A DNA stretch of 64,000 bases from Gemmatimonas groenlandica (GTDB taxonomy: Bacteria > Gemmatimonadota > Gemmatimonadetes > Gemmatimonadales > Gemmatimonadaceae): positions 1,736,001 through 1,800,000 of the forward strand of contig NZ_CP053085.1 of the NCBI RefSeq assembly GCF_013004105.1. The letters run 5' to 3'. Position numbers and translations under genes: made by a program. Below are positions 15,958 to 24,992 of the stretch, one piece after another. The notes below the pieces were generated by a model. It made no database searches, was not told where the DNA came from, and was given only the letters and a program-made list of their open reading frames with translations. Each line of letters opens with the position of its first letter. The stretch's first letter is position 1.

Positions 15958-16354
15958 AGCGATGCTCGAGGTGGGAAACTTGGGGAATCCAGAGCGGGAC
16001 TCTGTGCGCGAAAAGTACCGTTCTGTGATAGAAGGCGCATTGGTCGCTTGCCACGGAGCGGTCTGAGCCCTAGCATGGTGCTTGCGCGGAGGAGCGACCG
16101 CGCAAAAAGCCGCGCTTCCCCGGTCTCCAAGCGGCCTGGGAAGCACCCGTAGGATCTCGGTGGCAGTTTGCCCGAAGTCCCACCCTATTTCGAGGAGGTG
16201 ATCATTTGTCTAGTCATAGTTCCTTTGCCGGTTCGTCCTGGGCAACCGATCTCCTGATCGACGCCCGGTAACGGGTTTTACCGGTTCGGGATCGTTTCGA
16301 ACCGGCAAGGAGTCAGAAGGGCCGCAACGGATTACTCCGAAGCGGCCCTTCTTC
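15958..16354. other. 397-bp intergenic stretch with hairpins and a tiny reading frame
   Basis: It separates the S9 (start 15957) and M28 (stop 16355) genes. Besides the small frame at 16206-16271 and the terminator at 16315-16362 it holds a stem TTGCGCGG/CCGCGCAA (16080-16104 region) of unknown role. I see no tRNA-like fold and no convincing sigma70 promoter. Confidence 0.6.
16206..16271 (+). CDS. candidate 21-residue small protein or leader peptide
   Basis: A TTG at 16206 is preceded, at 7 nt, by AGGAGG inside GAGGAGGTGATCA (16192-16204), which is complementary to the 16S rRNA 3' end over an unusually long stretch. It opens 21 codons (MSSHSSFAGSSWATDLLIDA-R) and ends TAA at 16269. The peptide is Ser-rich and has one Trp. 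Stems compete within and after it: CCGGTAA/TTACCGG spans the stop (16265-16284), while GCCGGTTCG inside the frame (16227-16235) or CCGGTTCG (16281-16288) can pair with CGAACCGGC (16298-16306). A terminator follows. No plus-strand gene lies downstream, so classical attenuation is unlikely. Translation is inferred from the ribosome site only. Confidence 0.5.
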   Translation: MSSHSSFAGSSWATDLLIDAR

Positions 16355-16362
16355 CTATTTCC
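16315..16362 (+). terminator. terminator after the small reading frame
   Basis: An 11-bp stem (16315-16325 with 16342-16352, AGAAGGGCCGC) has an inner CGGA/TCCG stem in its loop and is followed by TTCCTATTT. The T-rich side is on the plus strand. It could also end M28 transcription from the opposite side, less efficiently. Confidence 0.72.
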
Positions 16363-17308
16363 GGCTTCGCGTCACGCTGTTCAGCTTCGCGTCCGCCGCC
16401 CGCACCAGCGCATACGCAAACTCTACCGTCCCGCGATAAAACACCGGGTCCACCTTGTCGGCGTCGTCTCCCGACTGGTGATAGTCGTCGTGATCCTCGA
16501 CCCCCAGATACAAGAACGGGATCCCCTTGGTGTGGAATGCCGAATGGTCGGACGAGCCGGTCCAATCGTCGCCCGGCTTGAGGTTCTTCGTGTCGTGTCC
16601 GAATCGGATGGTGACCGCGGCGTTGGTCGCCGCCTGTTCGGCGATGGGTTTGAGCGAAGGCGTGTGCGAGGTGCCTGACACCCAGAGCGCCTTGCCGTCC
16701 TGTCGTGCGACCATGTCGAGATTGATGTTCATCGCCACGCGAGCGAGTGCGACGGGAGGCGCGTTCACGAAGGCCTTCGAGCCCACCATACCCGATTCCT
16801 CGGCGTCGAAGAACGCCAGAATCACATCGTGCTCCGGCGGCTCTCGCAGCAACCGTTCGGCGATGGTCAGCAGCGCCACGCAGCCACTCGCGTCGTCGTC
16901 GGCACCATTGAACACCACACTGTTGCGCACACCCAGGTGATCGTAGTGCGCGCTGAGCACCAGCACCGGGCCGCGGGAATTCTTGCCGGGAATGCGCGCC
17001 ACGATGTTAGCGCCGGCGGTGTCGCTGCCGGCCCGCGCGCGGAGCGTGACCGGCACGACGAAGCTGGAACCGATCGGTTTCGCGCCCATCGCGGTCAGCT
17101 CCCGCACAAGGTACGCGCGAGCACGTACCGAGCCCGGTGTGCCGGCGCGTCTGCCCTCCATGCTGTCGGCCGCCAACGCGCCGAGCCGCTGCATAAGACG
17201 CTCGGTGGTCGCAGCGTCCGACGTGGCGCTTTGCGCCTGTACGGACGACACGCTGCATCCGAGCGCGATCGCGGCGGCGTACAGATGCCTCTTGGAGAAC
17301 ACGCTCAT
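16355..17308 (-). CDS. secreted M28 family zinc aminopeptidase
   Basis: The 317-residue product starts at the ATG overlapping the DUF4403 stop (ATGA, 17305-17308); an ATG 9 nt upstream is equally possible. A signal peptide (residues ~1-24, ending VQAQ) is followed by the M28 core. All metal ligands are visible: His in LSAHYDHLGV, bridging Asp in FNGADDDASG, the catalytic Glu pair in FFDAEESGMVG, Asp in NINLDM and His in DDYHQSGDD. It probably trims peptides in the periplasm. Coupling to DUF4403 indicates co-expression; whether that reflects joint function is unclear. Confidence 0.92.
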   Translation of the reverse strand: MSVFSKRHLYAAAIALGCSVSSVQAQSATSDAATTERLMQRLGALAADSMEGRRAGTPGSVRARAYLVRELTAMGAKPIGSSFVVPVTLRARAGSDTAGANIVARIPGKNSRGPVLVLSAHYDHLGVRNSVVFNGADDDASGCVALLTIAERLLREPPEHDVILAFFDAEESGMVGSKAFVNAPPVALARVAMNINLDMVARQDGKALWVSGTSHTPSLKPIAEQAATNAAVTIRFGHDTKNLKPGDDWTGSSDHSAFHTKGIPFLYLGVEDHDDYHQSGDDADKVDPVFYRGTVEFAYALVRAADAKLNSVTRSRK

Positions 17309-18756
17309 TGAAACCATACCCCTGACTGTCCGGTGAGTCGCGCCTTGACCACGAAGGCGGTTGCCGTCGCGGTCACTTCGATGATCTGCAGATCGCGTAC
17401 ACTGCTGCCCATCACTACGCCGGGCGCCATCGGCCCGTTCAGCTTGCGCATCAACTCCGCCCGCACCGAATCCAGCTGCGCGCCGAGCGCGACGCGTCCG
17501 CCATTGGTGGCGCGTCGCACGGCGCGCCCGACCAGCGGCGCCCCGAGTGTGGCTTTTACCCGCGAGAGCTTGCCGCGGCTCTCCAGCGACCAATCGAGGT
17601 CGTCGAGCCGGATTTCACGAGCGGCGGCATCCCATCGCAACCGTGACGTGAGCGACAGTCGTCCGCGTAACGATCCCGACACCGTGAGATCGATGCGCAC
17701 GCTGTCACGCATCCCTCGTACCTCCACGCTGTCGACGCGCACACTGGCGCTCGATGTCTCCTGCGACAGCAGCAGCGCCGCACGTCGTTCGAGTTCCGCG
17801 AACGGCAATTCCACGCTGACCGGCACCGAGTATTCCAGTGGCGCCGAACCCAGCGCCAGCACGGGCAGCGGCTTCCGGCGCACGACGGGTTTCGCGCCGG
17901 CGATGACGCGCGGACGCGCGTACAGCACCATCGTCGTGATGATGCTCGGTCCGTTGCCGGCGAACGGGGTGACCTGCACAGTCTGTGGGTCGAGCACGAG
18001 CCAGAGCGTGTTCGTGGAGTCGAGTGCGGTCGGCTCGAGAAAGCTCTGCCAGAGCGAATCCGCCAATGGCTTGAAGTCGCCAACGGTGGGAATGGTGGTA
18101 TCCGCCTCGGCCGCGAACAGCGCCAGCTGTTTGTCGATGACGCCCTGCAATGTCCTGGTGGCGTCGACCCCCAGTGCCGTCACCGTGCAGGGGTCCACGA
18201 GTGCGGCCACCAGCTTCGTGTCGCGTGCACCGATCTTCCAATCGCGTCGCCAGTATAGCGACGTGCGCATCGAGGTAGTGGCGCGCCGCATCGCTTCCGG
18301 CGCATAACCGCAGCTGGCGACGCGGGCGCCGCCACCGATGGTGCCGAGTCGCGCGCGATAGGCCAGCTTCGTGTCGATGAAGAGCTGCGGTCCCTCGGCG
18401 CGCACGCGGAGCGGTTCACGACGATACACGTACTGATGGCACACCAAGCCGATGGCCGCGCAGCGAGCGGCACTCAGCGAGTCACTGACCGGGAAGAGCG
18501 AATCGAGTGATGGAGTCAGGGCGCTGAGCACGTAGGTCACGCGCACGGGCACGACCGCCATGTCTGCCACACCGACCGGTGTCGTACTCAGCACCGGTGC
18601 TGAACTCACTGGTGCTGAACTCACCGGTGCTGAACTCACTGGTGCTGAACTCACCGGTGCGGGCACCGTCGATACGTCGGTTGACCGCCCCGCGCAGCCG
18701 GCAAGCGCCGCGCACGCTACCGCGCACGCCACTACAATACGCCACCCACCGGCCAT
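17305..18756 (-). CDS. DUF4403 family lipoprotein
   Basis: The 483-residue product has a lipoprotein signal (lipobox ACAALAGC, Cys at ~21). A low-complexity SSAPV linker comes next, encoded by 15-bp tandem repeats, and then the DUF4403 body. That body includes SARCAAIGLVCHQYVYRREP, WLVLDPQTVQVTPF and PLPVLALGSAPLEYSVPVSV. DUF4403 proteins resemble BPI/SMP-like lipid-binding tubular folds, but no activity is assigned. The linker would hold the domain off the membrane. It is upstream of and coupled to the M28 peptidase gene. Confidence 0.8.
   Translation of the reverse strand: MAGGWRIVVACAVACAALAGCAGRSTDVSTVPAPVSSAPVSSAPVSSAPVSSAPVLSTTPVGVADMAVVPVRVTYVLSALTPSLDSLFPVSDSLSAARCAAIGLVCHQYVYRREPLRVRAEGPQLFIDTKLAYRARLGTIGGGARVASCGYAPEAMRRATTSMRTSLYWRRDWKIGARDTKLVAALVDPCTVTALGVDATRTLQGVIDKQLALFAAEADTTIPTVGDFKPLADSLWQSFLEPTALDSTNTLWLVLDPQTVQVTPFAGNGPSIITTMVLYARPRVIAGAKPVVRRKPLPVLALGSAPLEYSVPVSVELPFAELERRAALLLSQETSSASVRVDSVEVRGMRDSVRIDLTVSGSLRGRLSLTSRLRWDAAAREIRLDDLDWSLESRGKLSRVKATLGAPLVGRAVRRATNGGRVALGAQLDSVRAELMRKLNGPMAPGVVMGSSVRDLQIIEVTATATAFVVKARLTGQSGVWFQ
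18596..18660. repeat. 15-bp tandem repeat (4.3 copies) coding for the SSAPV linker
   Basis: The unit GGTGCTGAACTCACY repeats from 18596. Its last base alternates T/C, so a 30-bp higher-order unit is visible. A degenerate copy precedes it at 18581-18595. Copy changes add or remove five residues without shifting frame. Confidence 0.93.
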
Positions 18757-18840
18757 CAGGCTCCCTCACGGTCAAGACCGTCTGCCCGCATCGGGAGTGA
18801 TGCGGGTCAGATGCTCCTGAACGCTAGCGCCACGTACCGT

Positions 18841-20883
18841 CTAGGCGGCAGTCATACGACGTGACGGGCGACGCGATTGCGTCGCGGCCGACCGCCCACT
18901 GTTGCGCGACGTGCCCGTCCGCCCAACGTCCCGTGAAGATGACAGGGAGAACTCGCCGACCAACGCGGTCATGGTGGTGGCCTGACTGGCCAGCTCCTCC
19001 GCCGCGCTCGCCGATTCTTCGGCGCTGGCCGCCACCTGTTGGGTGACGCCGTTCATCAGTTCGATCGACTTGCCGATCGCCGTGATCCCCTCCCGCTGGA
19101 GCTGGCTCGCCGACTCGACTTCCACCATGACGGCGCCCACTCGGGCAACCTGACGGTCGATCTCGCGCAACTGCAGCAACACGGCGTCGTTCAACGTGAC
19201 GCCCTCGTTCGCCGTGGCCACGGACTGCTCGATCAACGCCGACGTCTGACGCGCCGCCTCGGCGCTGCGCAGCGCAAGACTGCGGACTTCTTCCGCCACG
19301 ACGGCAAAGCCACGTCCGGCATCGCCCGCGCGCGCGGCTTCGACGGCTGCGTTCAGCGCCAGCAGATTGGTCTGGAACGCGATCTCGTCGATGGTCTTCA
19401 CGATGCGCGCCGTAGAGTCACTCGACTGCTTGATGCGGGCGATCGCATTCGACAAGCGGCCCATCTCCTCCACGCCGCGTCCAGACGTGGCCTGCGCTTC
19501 GCTGGTCAGCGCGGAGGCCTCCGCGGCATGCTCCACATTGCGGCGCGTGACGGACGCGACTTCCTGCAAGCTGGACGCGACCTCCTCGAGCGACGCCGCC
19601 TGCTCCGACGAGCTCCGGGCCAGATCCTGACTGCCATCGGCAATCTGCATCGACGCGCTATTGACCTGATCCGCCGACGCGGCCACCTCGGTCAGTGTCT
19701 GGTCGAGGGCGCCGGCCGCCGTGTTGATCGCGGTTGCCAACGCGGCGTGATCGCCGCGCCACGCCGAGGACATGCGCGCCGAGAGATCGCGATCGGCGAG
19801 CCGTTCGAGGGTTGTCCGCGCCTCTTCCACGGGGGCCAGCAGGTTGTCGAGCATCGCGTTGAGGCCACTCGTGAGCTCGCGGAAGGCTCCCCTGAATCGC
19901 GCACTCTGCGCCCGTTCCTGCAGTCGTCCTTCCAACGCCGCGGTGGTGAGCTTCGACGTTTCGACTTCGAGCGCCTGCAACGTGGACTGGACCTGGGTCA
20001 TCGCGGCGCCGAGGCCATCGCGCTCGCCGCGCAGGGCGATCGATACGCCGACATCCCCTTCGGCCAGACACTGCGCCACGGACGCCAGCTCGGCGTCGGC
20101 GGTCGCCATGCGCTGCATCGCCTGCGCCAGGATGGCCACTTCATCGCGCGATCCATCGCGCTCGAAGGCCACATTGCAGTCACCCTCGGCCAACTGATTC
20201 GCGATGCCCGTGAGCTGAGCCAACGGCACCGTGATACTGCGGTAGATCTTCCAGGCCACGACCGCACCCAGCACGACCGCCAACAGACAGAGTGAGATAA
20301 TGATCACAATGCCGCTCGCGGCCTTTGCGTCGGCGGCCTGGGCCGCGCGCTCGAGTGACTTGTCCTGCGTGTCGATGAGCGCGTTGATCGATTCGACGTA
20401 GTGATCAAGCGTCGGCAAGACGGTCGTAGACAGCAGGGCTTCCGCCGCCGCGACGTCGCCGGTCTTTCGAACGGCCGCGGCCGAATCGAATGCGGCGGCG
20501 TGCAGCTTGCGCAATGACTTGATCTCGGCGATCTGCCGCGTCATCGTCGAGTCACCACGAAGCGAGTCGCCAGCGAGTGAATCGAGTGTCGCGTATGCCG
20601 CGTTGATGTGCTGTCGCGACGACGCCACGCCGGCCGACGACTGTTCGACGAGTTCGGGAGACGTGGCGGCGAACAGCGCCAGCTTGAAGCGCGCGGTCTG
20701 ATTCACCGCGTCGATCAGCGTGTTCGCGGCCTTCGCCTTGTGGGCCACGTCCTGGGTGGCCAGTTCCACGGTGGCGCGCAGCGAGCGCACACGCACGGTC
20801 GCGATGGTTCCCACCAGCACGAGGAGGGCGAGCAGCAGGCCGAAGCCGGCAAGAAGTCGGGTGCGTACAGTCCAACGGCGCAT
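18841..20883 (-). CDS. methyl-accepting chemotaxis protein
   Basis: The 680-residue transmembrane receptor passes environmental signals to CheA/CheW. It has a membrane helix at ~8-30, a periplasmic four-helix-bundle-like sensor (~30-190) and a second helix ([20 protein letters not shown]). HAMP domains follow ([20 protein letters not shown] and a second, less regular one). The cytoplasmic signalling coiled coil contains the invariant hairpin tip [20 protein letters not shown], then [20 protein letters not shown]. The C-terminus is Arg/Thr-rich and lacks a clear NWETF-type CheR tether. No che genes adjoin it. It is transcribed in the same direction as the porin gene, 34 bp downstream of it. 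Confidence 0.95.
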   Translation of the reverse strand: MRRWTVRTRLLAGFGLLLALLVLVGTIATVRVRSLRATVELATQDVAHKAKAANTLIDAVNQTARFKLALFAATSPELVEQSSAGVASSRQHINAAYATLDSLAGDSLRGDSTMTRQIAEIKSLRKLHAAAFDSAAAVRKTGDVAAAEALLSTTVLPTLDHYVESINALIDTQDKSLERAAQAADAKAASGIVIIISLCLLAVVLGAVVAWKIYRSITVPLAQLTGIANQLAEGDCNVAFERDGSRDEVAILAQAMQRMATADAELASVAQCLAEGDVGVSIALRGERDGLGAAMTQVQSTLQALEVETSKLTTAALEGRLQERAQSARFRGAFRELTSGLNAMLDNLLAPVEEARTTLERLADRDLSARMSSAWRGDHAALATAINTAAGALDQTLTEVAASADQVNSASMQIADGSQDLARSSSEQAASLEEVASSLQEVASVTRRNVEHAAEASALTSEAQATSGRGVEEMGRLSNAIARIKQSSDSTARIVKTIDEIAFQTNLLALNAAVEAARAGDAGRGFAVVAEEVRSLALRSAEAARQTSALIEQSVATANEGVTLNDAVLLQLREIDRQVARVGAVMVEVESASQLQREGITAIGKSIELMNGVTQQVAASAEESASAAEELASQATTMTALVGEFSLSSSRDVGRTGTSRNSGRSAATQSRRPSRRMTAA

Positions 20884-20917
20884 GAGTTCTGTCTATGAAG
20901 TAGTGAGCGAGACTCGC

Positions 20918-22402
20918 TCAGAATGTGAACGTCGTACCGACGAAGCCCCACCGCTCCGTGCGCGCACTTCCCGGCGTGTCCTTCAAGAAGCGACCGGGCA
21001 ACACCACCGCGCCGCCGGCGATCACCTGCCAGTGCAGCGACGCCTTCCACGTGCCGGTGAGATCGATCTCATCGGCGGCGTGACGCGCGAGCGAACCAGT
21101 GGCCGCGCGGAAGATCGTATTTTGCTTCGTGTAGATGCCGTCGTCGGTGCGCAGGCGATCGAAGCGGTAGAGCGCGCCGCGAAGGCGCACCGGCGCAATC
21201 GGATCCCACGTCGCGACGGCATGCAGTTCGCGCACATTCGAACGGCCGATCACGTCGGCGTAGCCGCCGTGGGCGTGCGCTGCGGGATACAGCACGGCGA
21301 ACGCTTCCTGCGTCGTGGCGGTGGCGCGCTTCTCGCCGCTGGCTTCTTCTACGCCCAGCGCAAGCGATGGCGCGCCATGCCGCTGCTTCCATTGCATCTG
21401 AGCTTCGGTGACCCAAAACCAGCCCGACAGGTCGCGCGCGCCGGCGTGTCCGCGCTGTAGTGCGCCTTCGAACTCCAGCGACGTGCTGCGCGCGGCCGAC
21501 TTTGCCGTCCCCCGCTGCCACATCAGGCGACTGCCGGTGGTGAGACGGCGGGTGAGCGCGGCGGACGTGCCGCCGCCTATGGCGCCGCCTATGGCGCTGC
21601 CGGAGCGAAGCGTCTGTTCATACCAATACGCTTGCCACGTGGCGGGCAATCCACGCGCGAGCGGCTTCGCGCCGGCGGCACTGCCGAACGAAAGCGTGCG
21701 GAAGCGCGCGGTGCTGTCGGAGCGGTTCGGTGCCGACTGCCGCACCAGCATGGGGCGCGCATCGACCGCCTCGAAGGCGAAGCGACCGTGCGTGAGCTGC
21801 AGTCGTGCGCCCTGCGCGCCGCGTCGCGTATTGGCCCAATCGGGCACGCCGAAGAGGCGCTCGCGATTCAACGCAATCTCCTGCCGGCCGACGCGCAGGA
21901 ACGATGACGTGTAGCCCACGTCGACGTAGAGATTCTGGACGTCAGCGCGATCGGCATCGGTCGGACGCGCGCCGCCAGGCAGATTGCGTCCATAGCTCTG
22001 CGCGTCACGACCTTCCAGCAGCACGCGACCGTACGCACCGGTGCGGCGACCGATTACGAGGTCGGCGTTCAGCGACACGCGAGATTGCGTGTGATCGTCG
22101 TTCAGCGCGCCCACATTGAAAGCGCGAAAGGATTCTTCACGCCAGCGGGCCTGTCCCCCGACGGACAGCGTGAGCGGCCAACGAGGCGAGAGCGGAATGT
22201 TCTTGAGGGCGTCGCCCCACCGTTTCGCCGGCTTCTTCGCGATCGGCGCTGGTGCCGTGGTCGACGACGAGCGGGCTACGTCATTGCCGGTGATCGGTGG
22301 AATACCAGTTGTCGGCGCTTGAGAGGACTGTGCCAGCGCCGGCACTGCCACGACCAACAACAGCAACCACGACCACCGGACCAGTGCGGAAAATCGCAGC
22401 AT
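20918..22402 (-). CDS. outer-membrane porin, alginate-export (AlgE-like) family
   Basis: The 494-residue product has a signal peptide (residues ~8-25, ending PALAQ). A Pro/Ala-rich linker leads to a predicted beta-barrel with alternating aromatic strands and a C-terminal phenylalanine (TTFTF), the BAM recognition end. Segments QNLYVDVGYTSSFLRVGRQE and FGVPDWANTRRGAQGARLQL match the Alginate_exp family. The substrate is unknown: most family members outside Pseudomonas are generic anion or oligosaccharide porins, and no alginate genes are near. It is upstream of the chemotaxis receptor, so a receptor and uptake partnership is possible but speculative. Confidence 0.82.
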   Translation of the reverse strand: MLRFSALVRWSWLLLLVVAVPALAQSSQAPTTGIPPITGNDVARSSSTTAPAPIAKKPAKRWGDALKNIPLSPRWPLTLSVGGQARWREESFRAFNVGALNDDHTQSRVSLNADLVIGRRTGAYGRVLLEGRDAQSYGRNLPGGARPTDADRADVQNLYVDVGYTSSFLRVGRQEIALNRERLFGVPDWANTRRGAQGARLQLTHGRFAFEAVDARPMLVRQSAPNRSDSTARFRTLSFGSAAGAKPLARGLPATWQAYWYEQTLRSGSAIGGAIGGGTSAALTRRLTTGSRLMWQRGTAKSAARSTSLEFEGALQRGHAGARDLSGWFWVTEAQMQWKQRHGAPSLALGVEEASGEKRATATTQEAFAVLYPAAHAHGGYADVIGRSNVRELHAVATWDPIAPVRLRGALYRFDRLRTDDGIYTKQNTIFRAATGSLARHAADEIDLTGTWKASLHWQVIAGGAVVLPGRFLKDTPGSARTERWGFVGTTFTF

Positions 22403-22557
22403 GAGTCCGGATGAGAGTCTTGGGTACGGCGCAGCTCGCGCCTTACATACCAGTATCGGACAGACAGCGGCGGGTCTGAAGTGTGACGTACGATGCGGAA
22501 TGGGGTGCGCGCCTTGCGCGGTGTTAGATGCATATCCTTCAACACCTTAACCCGACC

Positions 22558-23184
22558 ATGGCCGCTCTTCGCTCTCGATTCGGACTGTCCCTCGCCCTCG
22601 CATTGTCACTTCAGGCGTTCGCCCCGATGGCGCTGCCGGCGCAGATGGGGGGGATAGGCGGTGGCGTGGGGGGTGGTGGCATGGGTGGCGGCGCCGGTGG
22701 GCGCGGCGGTGGCATGGGCGCGCGCGGCGGCCGCGGCATGGGAGGCGGCATGAAGTCGCCGGCGGCGATGGCGCGGGAGCGACTGGAGCAGGCCGACCCA
22801 CTCGAGTTCCTGCTGGACCGAAAGAAGCCGCTGGAGCTCACCAAGCCCCAGCAGGAATCGTTCAAGACGCTGCGCAAAGAGATGCAGCGTATGCAGGCGC
22901 CACTGTTCAAGGACCTCGAGACACTATTCGGCGACATGCCGAGACGCGAGGTGCCACGAGGTGGAGGGCGCGGCGACAGCGGTACGCCGAGTGGAGGTGC
23001 GCCGGACACCGTGCGTGCCGTCATCGGCACGCTCTCCGACATTCAGGACAGCTACCGTGACCGCGCCCGCGAGCAGCTCACGCCCATCCAGCGCACGCGC
23101 GCGGACTCGCTACAGCAGATCATGCTAGCGAAGGCACGCGAGCGATTCGAGAAGGAGCGCGAGCAGCGGCGGGAACGGAGGTAG
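22558..23184 (+). CDS. secreted Gly-rich protein with Spy/CpxP-like helical region
   Basis: About 208 residues start at MAALRSRFGLSLALALSLQA, which gives a clean signal peptide ending LPAQ. An ATG 30 nt upstream is also in frame. Residues ~30-70 are almost pure Gly/Met/Arg (GGGVGGGGMGGGAGGRGGG). The remainder is helical and charged, with LTKPQQESFKTLRKEMQRMQ and LTPIQRTRADSLQQIM: two LTxxQ-like motifs of the Spy/CpxP periplasmic chaperone group. Short gene with no recognised partners. No good Shine-Dalgarno is seen at either start. Function as a chaperone or stress sensor is inferred from the motifs only. Confidence 0.68.
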   Translation: MAALRSRFGLSLALALSLQAFAPMALPAQMGGIGGGVGGGGMGGGAGGRGGGMGARGGRGMGGGMKSPAAMARERLEQADPLEFLLDRKKPLELTKPQQESFKTLRKEMQRMQAPLFKDLETLFGDMPRREVPRGGGRGDSGTPSGGAPDTVRAVIGTLSDIQDSYRDRAREQLTPIQRTRADSLQQIMLAKARERFEKEREQRRERR

Positions 23185-23191
23185 GCGCGGG

Positions 23192-23731
23192 CTACTTCAC
23201 GCGCCGAAGCTTCATTTCGAAAATCGGAAACCAAGTGGCGCCGTCGTCGCGAGACACCGCGCCGGTCTCGACCCAGCGTCCCTCCTGGTCGAACTTCATC
23301 TCGTAGCGAATCAGTCCGGCGCGTGGATCGCGCATTGACCACTGGTAGCCGTCAGCCGTGAGCGTGAACTCCGGGTCCGCCCAATTGCCGCCCTGCATGG
23401 TGAAGGTGCGCATGCGCGGCGTGGCGTGATCGTGGTCCAGATAGATCACCGCAAACGCATCGAACGTCATCTGCTCACGACCGTCGGCCATCTTCTCGAA
23501 GCCACGGCCGCGCACCGCGAACGCGGTCGCACCGGCGACCGCCTCAACTCGTTCCGTCTGGCGCAGGAGATGTCGCGCGCCCGGCCCCATGACGGCGGTG
23601 GCTTCGCCTTCCCACTCGCCGACCAGTTTGGCGAACAACGAGAGCGGCGCCGGGGGCGCGGGAGGCGTGGATTGCGACATGACAATGGCGGGAGTGAGCA
23701 GCAAAGCGAGCGTGAGCAGACTACGCATCAT
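23192..23731 (-). CDS. secreted DUF1579-like protein of unknown function
   Basis: The 179-residue product starts at the ATG at 23729-23731, which has GGAGA 8 nt upstream; a second ATG follows at once. A signal peptide (MMRSLLTLALLLTPAIVMSQ) leads into SLFAKLVGEWEGEATAVMGP. The rest alternates beta strands (MTFDAFAVIYLDHDHATPR, MRTFTMQGGNW, IRYEMKFDQEGRW), a lipocalin- or DUF1579-like barrel. I infer a small-ligand-binding or structural role and cannot name a substrate. It lies 76 bp downstream of the AraC regulator gene on the same strand and may be its target or co-transcript. Confidence 0.65.
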   Translation of the reverse strand: MMRSLLTLALLLTPAIVMSQSTPPAPPAPLSLFAKLVGEWEGEATAVMGPGARHLLRQTERVEAVAGATAFAVRGRGFEKMADGREQMTFDAFAVIYLDHDHATPRMRTFTMQGGNWADPEFTLTADGYQWSMRDPRAGLIRYEMKFDQEGRWVETGAVSRDDGATWFPIFEMKLRRVK

Positions 23732-23807
23732 GAACGACGTCTCCGGATAGGGTGAAGCGTGCAACCTGCACGGCTCCACCCGCGACGTCTTGATGAAATC
23801 CGCCACC

Positions 23808-24623
23808 TTACCCAGATAGCGTACGATTGACCTGATCGTGCTCGGTGAATCCGATACGTTCGCTGAGCTCTTCCGGCCGGAGCCCCGTGAGTGCTTTGAC
23901 GTCGTGATTGAGATGCGGCTGGTCGGCGTATCCCGCCGCGGCCGCAATGCGCCCCCACCGCTCCTCGCCGTCCACGGCGTGCCAGGCAGCGGCCAGCAGT
24001 CGACGGATGCGCGCGAACTGCTTCGGCGTGAGGGCGGTCGCGGCACGAAATCGTCGCAGCAACGTGCGTTCGGAGCACCCCACGAGGCGCGCGGCGTCGG
24101 CGATCGTGCACTCACCGTTCGACTCGACCAACAGATTGACCGCCGCGTTCACCAGCGGATCGGGCGCGGCGAAGGCGTGCGACTCGTGCATCCAGAACGC
24201 ATCAAGGGCGCGCGCCGTGTCGTCCATGTTGCTGCTGCCCATGACGCATGAGGAGAGCGCCTGTTGCAGCGCCCTGCCCCGCGCACCGCCGATCTGTACA
24301 GCAGGAGCGGTCGCGTTCAGCAGCGTGCTCGCCGGTAGCTGCAACACGCCCGCGGCGCCCCCCGGGCGCAACCGCACGCCCACGAAGCGCGCGCCGGGCC
24401 ACACCGGCACGGTAAGCGGCTCGAGCCACGGCCCGGTGTACAGCAACGTCCCGGCGTGCGGACCACCGGTCGGCACCAGCAACGACGTGCACCCATCCGG
24501 CGGGACGAAGTGCACCGACGGCGCCCCGTCGCGCGCGGTGAACTCCCAGTAGCAGGCAATCCATGGGGCGAGAGTCGCGTGCGGCAGCCGTTCGGCGTAG
24601 CGGAAGGGCGCTGGCGAGGCCAC
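23808..24623 (-). CDS. AraC family transcriptional regulator
   Basis: The 271-residue product begins at a GTG. The N-terminal ~150 residues (RLPHATLAPWIACYWEFTAR, HFVPPDGCTSLLVPTGG) match the DUF6597-type effector domain common in such regulators. The C-terminal ~100 residues hold the paired AraC helix-turn-helix: CTIADAARLVGCSERTLLRR and GRIAAAAGYADQPHLNHDVK, with the typical SxxxLxRxF turn. It starts 2 bp after the GDCCVxC gene on the same strand, so the two are co-transcribed. The ligand is unknown. Confidence 0.9.
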   Translation of the reverse strand: MASPAPFRYAERLPHATLAPWIACYWEFTARDGAPSVHFVPPDGCTSLLVPTGGPHAGTLLYTGPWLEPLTVPVWPGARFVGVRLRPGGAAGVLQLPASTLLNATAPAVQIGGARGRALQQALSSCVMGSSNMDDTARALDAFWMHESHAFAAPDPLVNAAVNLLVESNGECTIADAARLVGCSERTLLRRFRAATALTPKQFARIRRLLAAAWHAVDGEERWGRIAAAAGYADQPHLNHDVKALTGLRPEELSERIGFTEHDQVNRTLSG

Positions 24624-24625
24624 GG

Positions 24626-24868
24626 TCAGGAGGCGGAGTCGGGTGTTCCGTCAGTCGTTACTGGCGCGCAGCAATCGGTGCTGCCGGCCTGGATCGGCGG
24701 ACAGGGTACCGAGCCGAAGGAACAGAACACGCAGCAGTCGCCCGCGTTCGGCCGAAGGCGTGCGTGGCAGGCGCTGCACTCGTGGAAGAAGAGGCAGGCG
24801 TCGGTTGGCATGATGAGTTGCTCGACGGCCCCGCAGGCTGGGCAGGTGAGATCGGAGCGGAGTTGCAT
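24626..24868 (-). CDS. GDCCVxC domain-containing small cysteine-rich protein
   Basis: The 80-residue product starts at the ATG at 24866-24868 (MQLRSDLTCPACGAVEQLIM). Cysteine pairs form a zinc-ribbon-like N-terminus (CPAC, then ECSAC), followed by the diagnostic AGDCCVFCSFGSVPCPPIQ. I know this small family as GDCCVxC (seleno)proteins, in which one cysteine of the motif is selenocysteine in some organisms; here all are Cys codons. It is often found near mercury or other thiol-metal genes, none of which is present here. The extra DCCAP tail adds another vicinal pair. Metal or redox binding is likely but the activity is unknown. It is co-transcribed with the AraC gene. Confidence 0.8.
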   Translation of the reverse strand: MQLRSDLTCPACGAVEQLIMPTDACLFFHECSACHARLRPNAGDCCVFCSFGSVPCPPIQAGSTDCCAPVTTDGTPDSAS

Positions 24869-24992
24869 ACGGGAATTGTAGCGCCGGGAGCGCGCTTTGT
24901 TTCCGAATGTCAGACGTTGCGGCTCGATCGAGGGGCAATTTTCCGTCATCCCCAAAACGGACGGCGCATGAGGCTCTGAGACGCCCGTCGGG

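Noticed and set aside
16281..16306. tRNA-like element suggested by GGTTCGGGATCGTTTCGAACC
   Set aside because: There is no acceptor or anticodon arm and no CCA end; it is a simple stem-loop.
22640..22760. PE_PGRS-like or phase-variable repeat in the Gly-rich gene
   Set aside because: The glycine codons are irregular GGN mixtures without a clear tandem unit; it is ordinary compositional bias.
24626..24868. Selenocysteine insertion in the GDCCVxC protein
   Set aside because: All motif positions are Cys codons and no in-frame TGA or SECIS-like hairpin is present.
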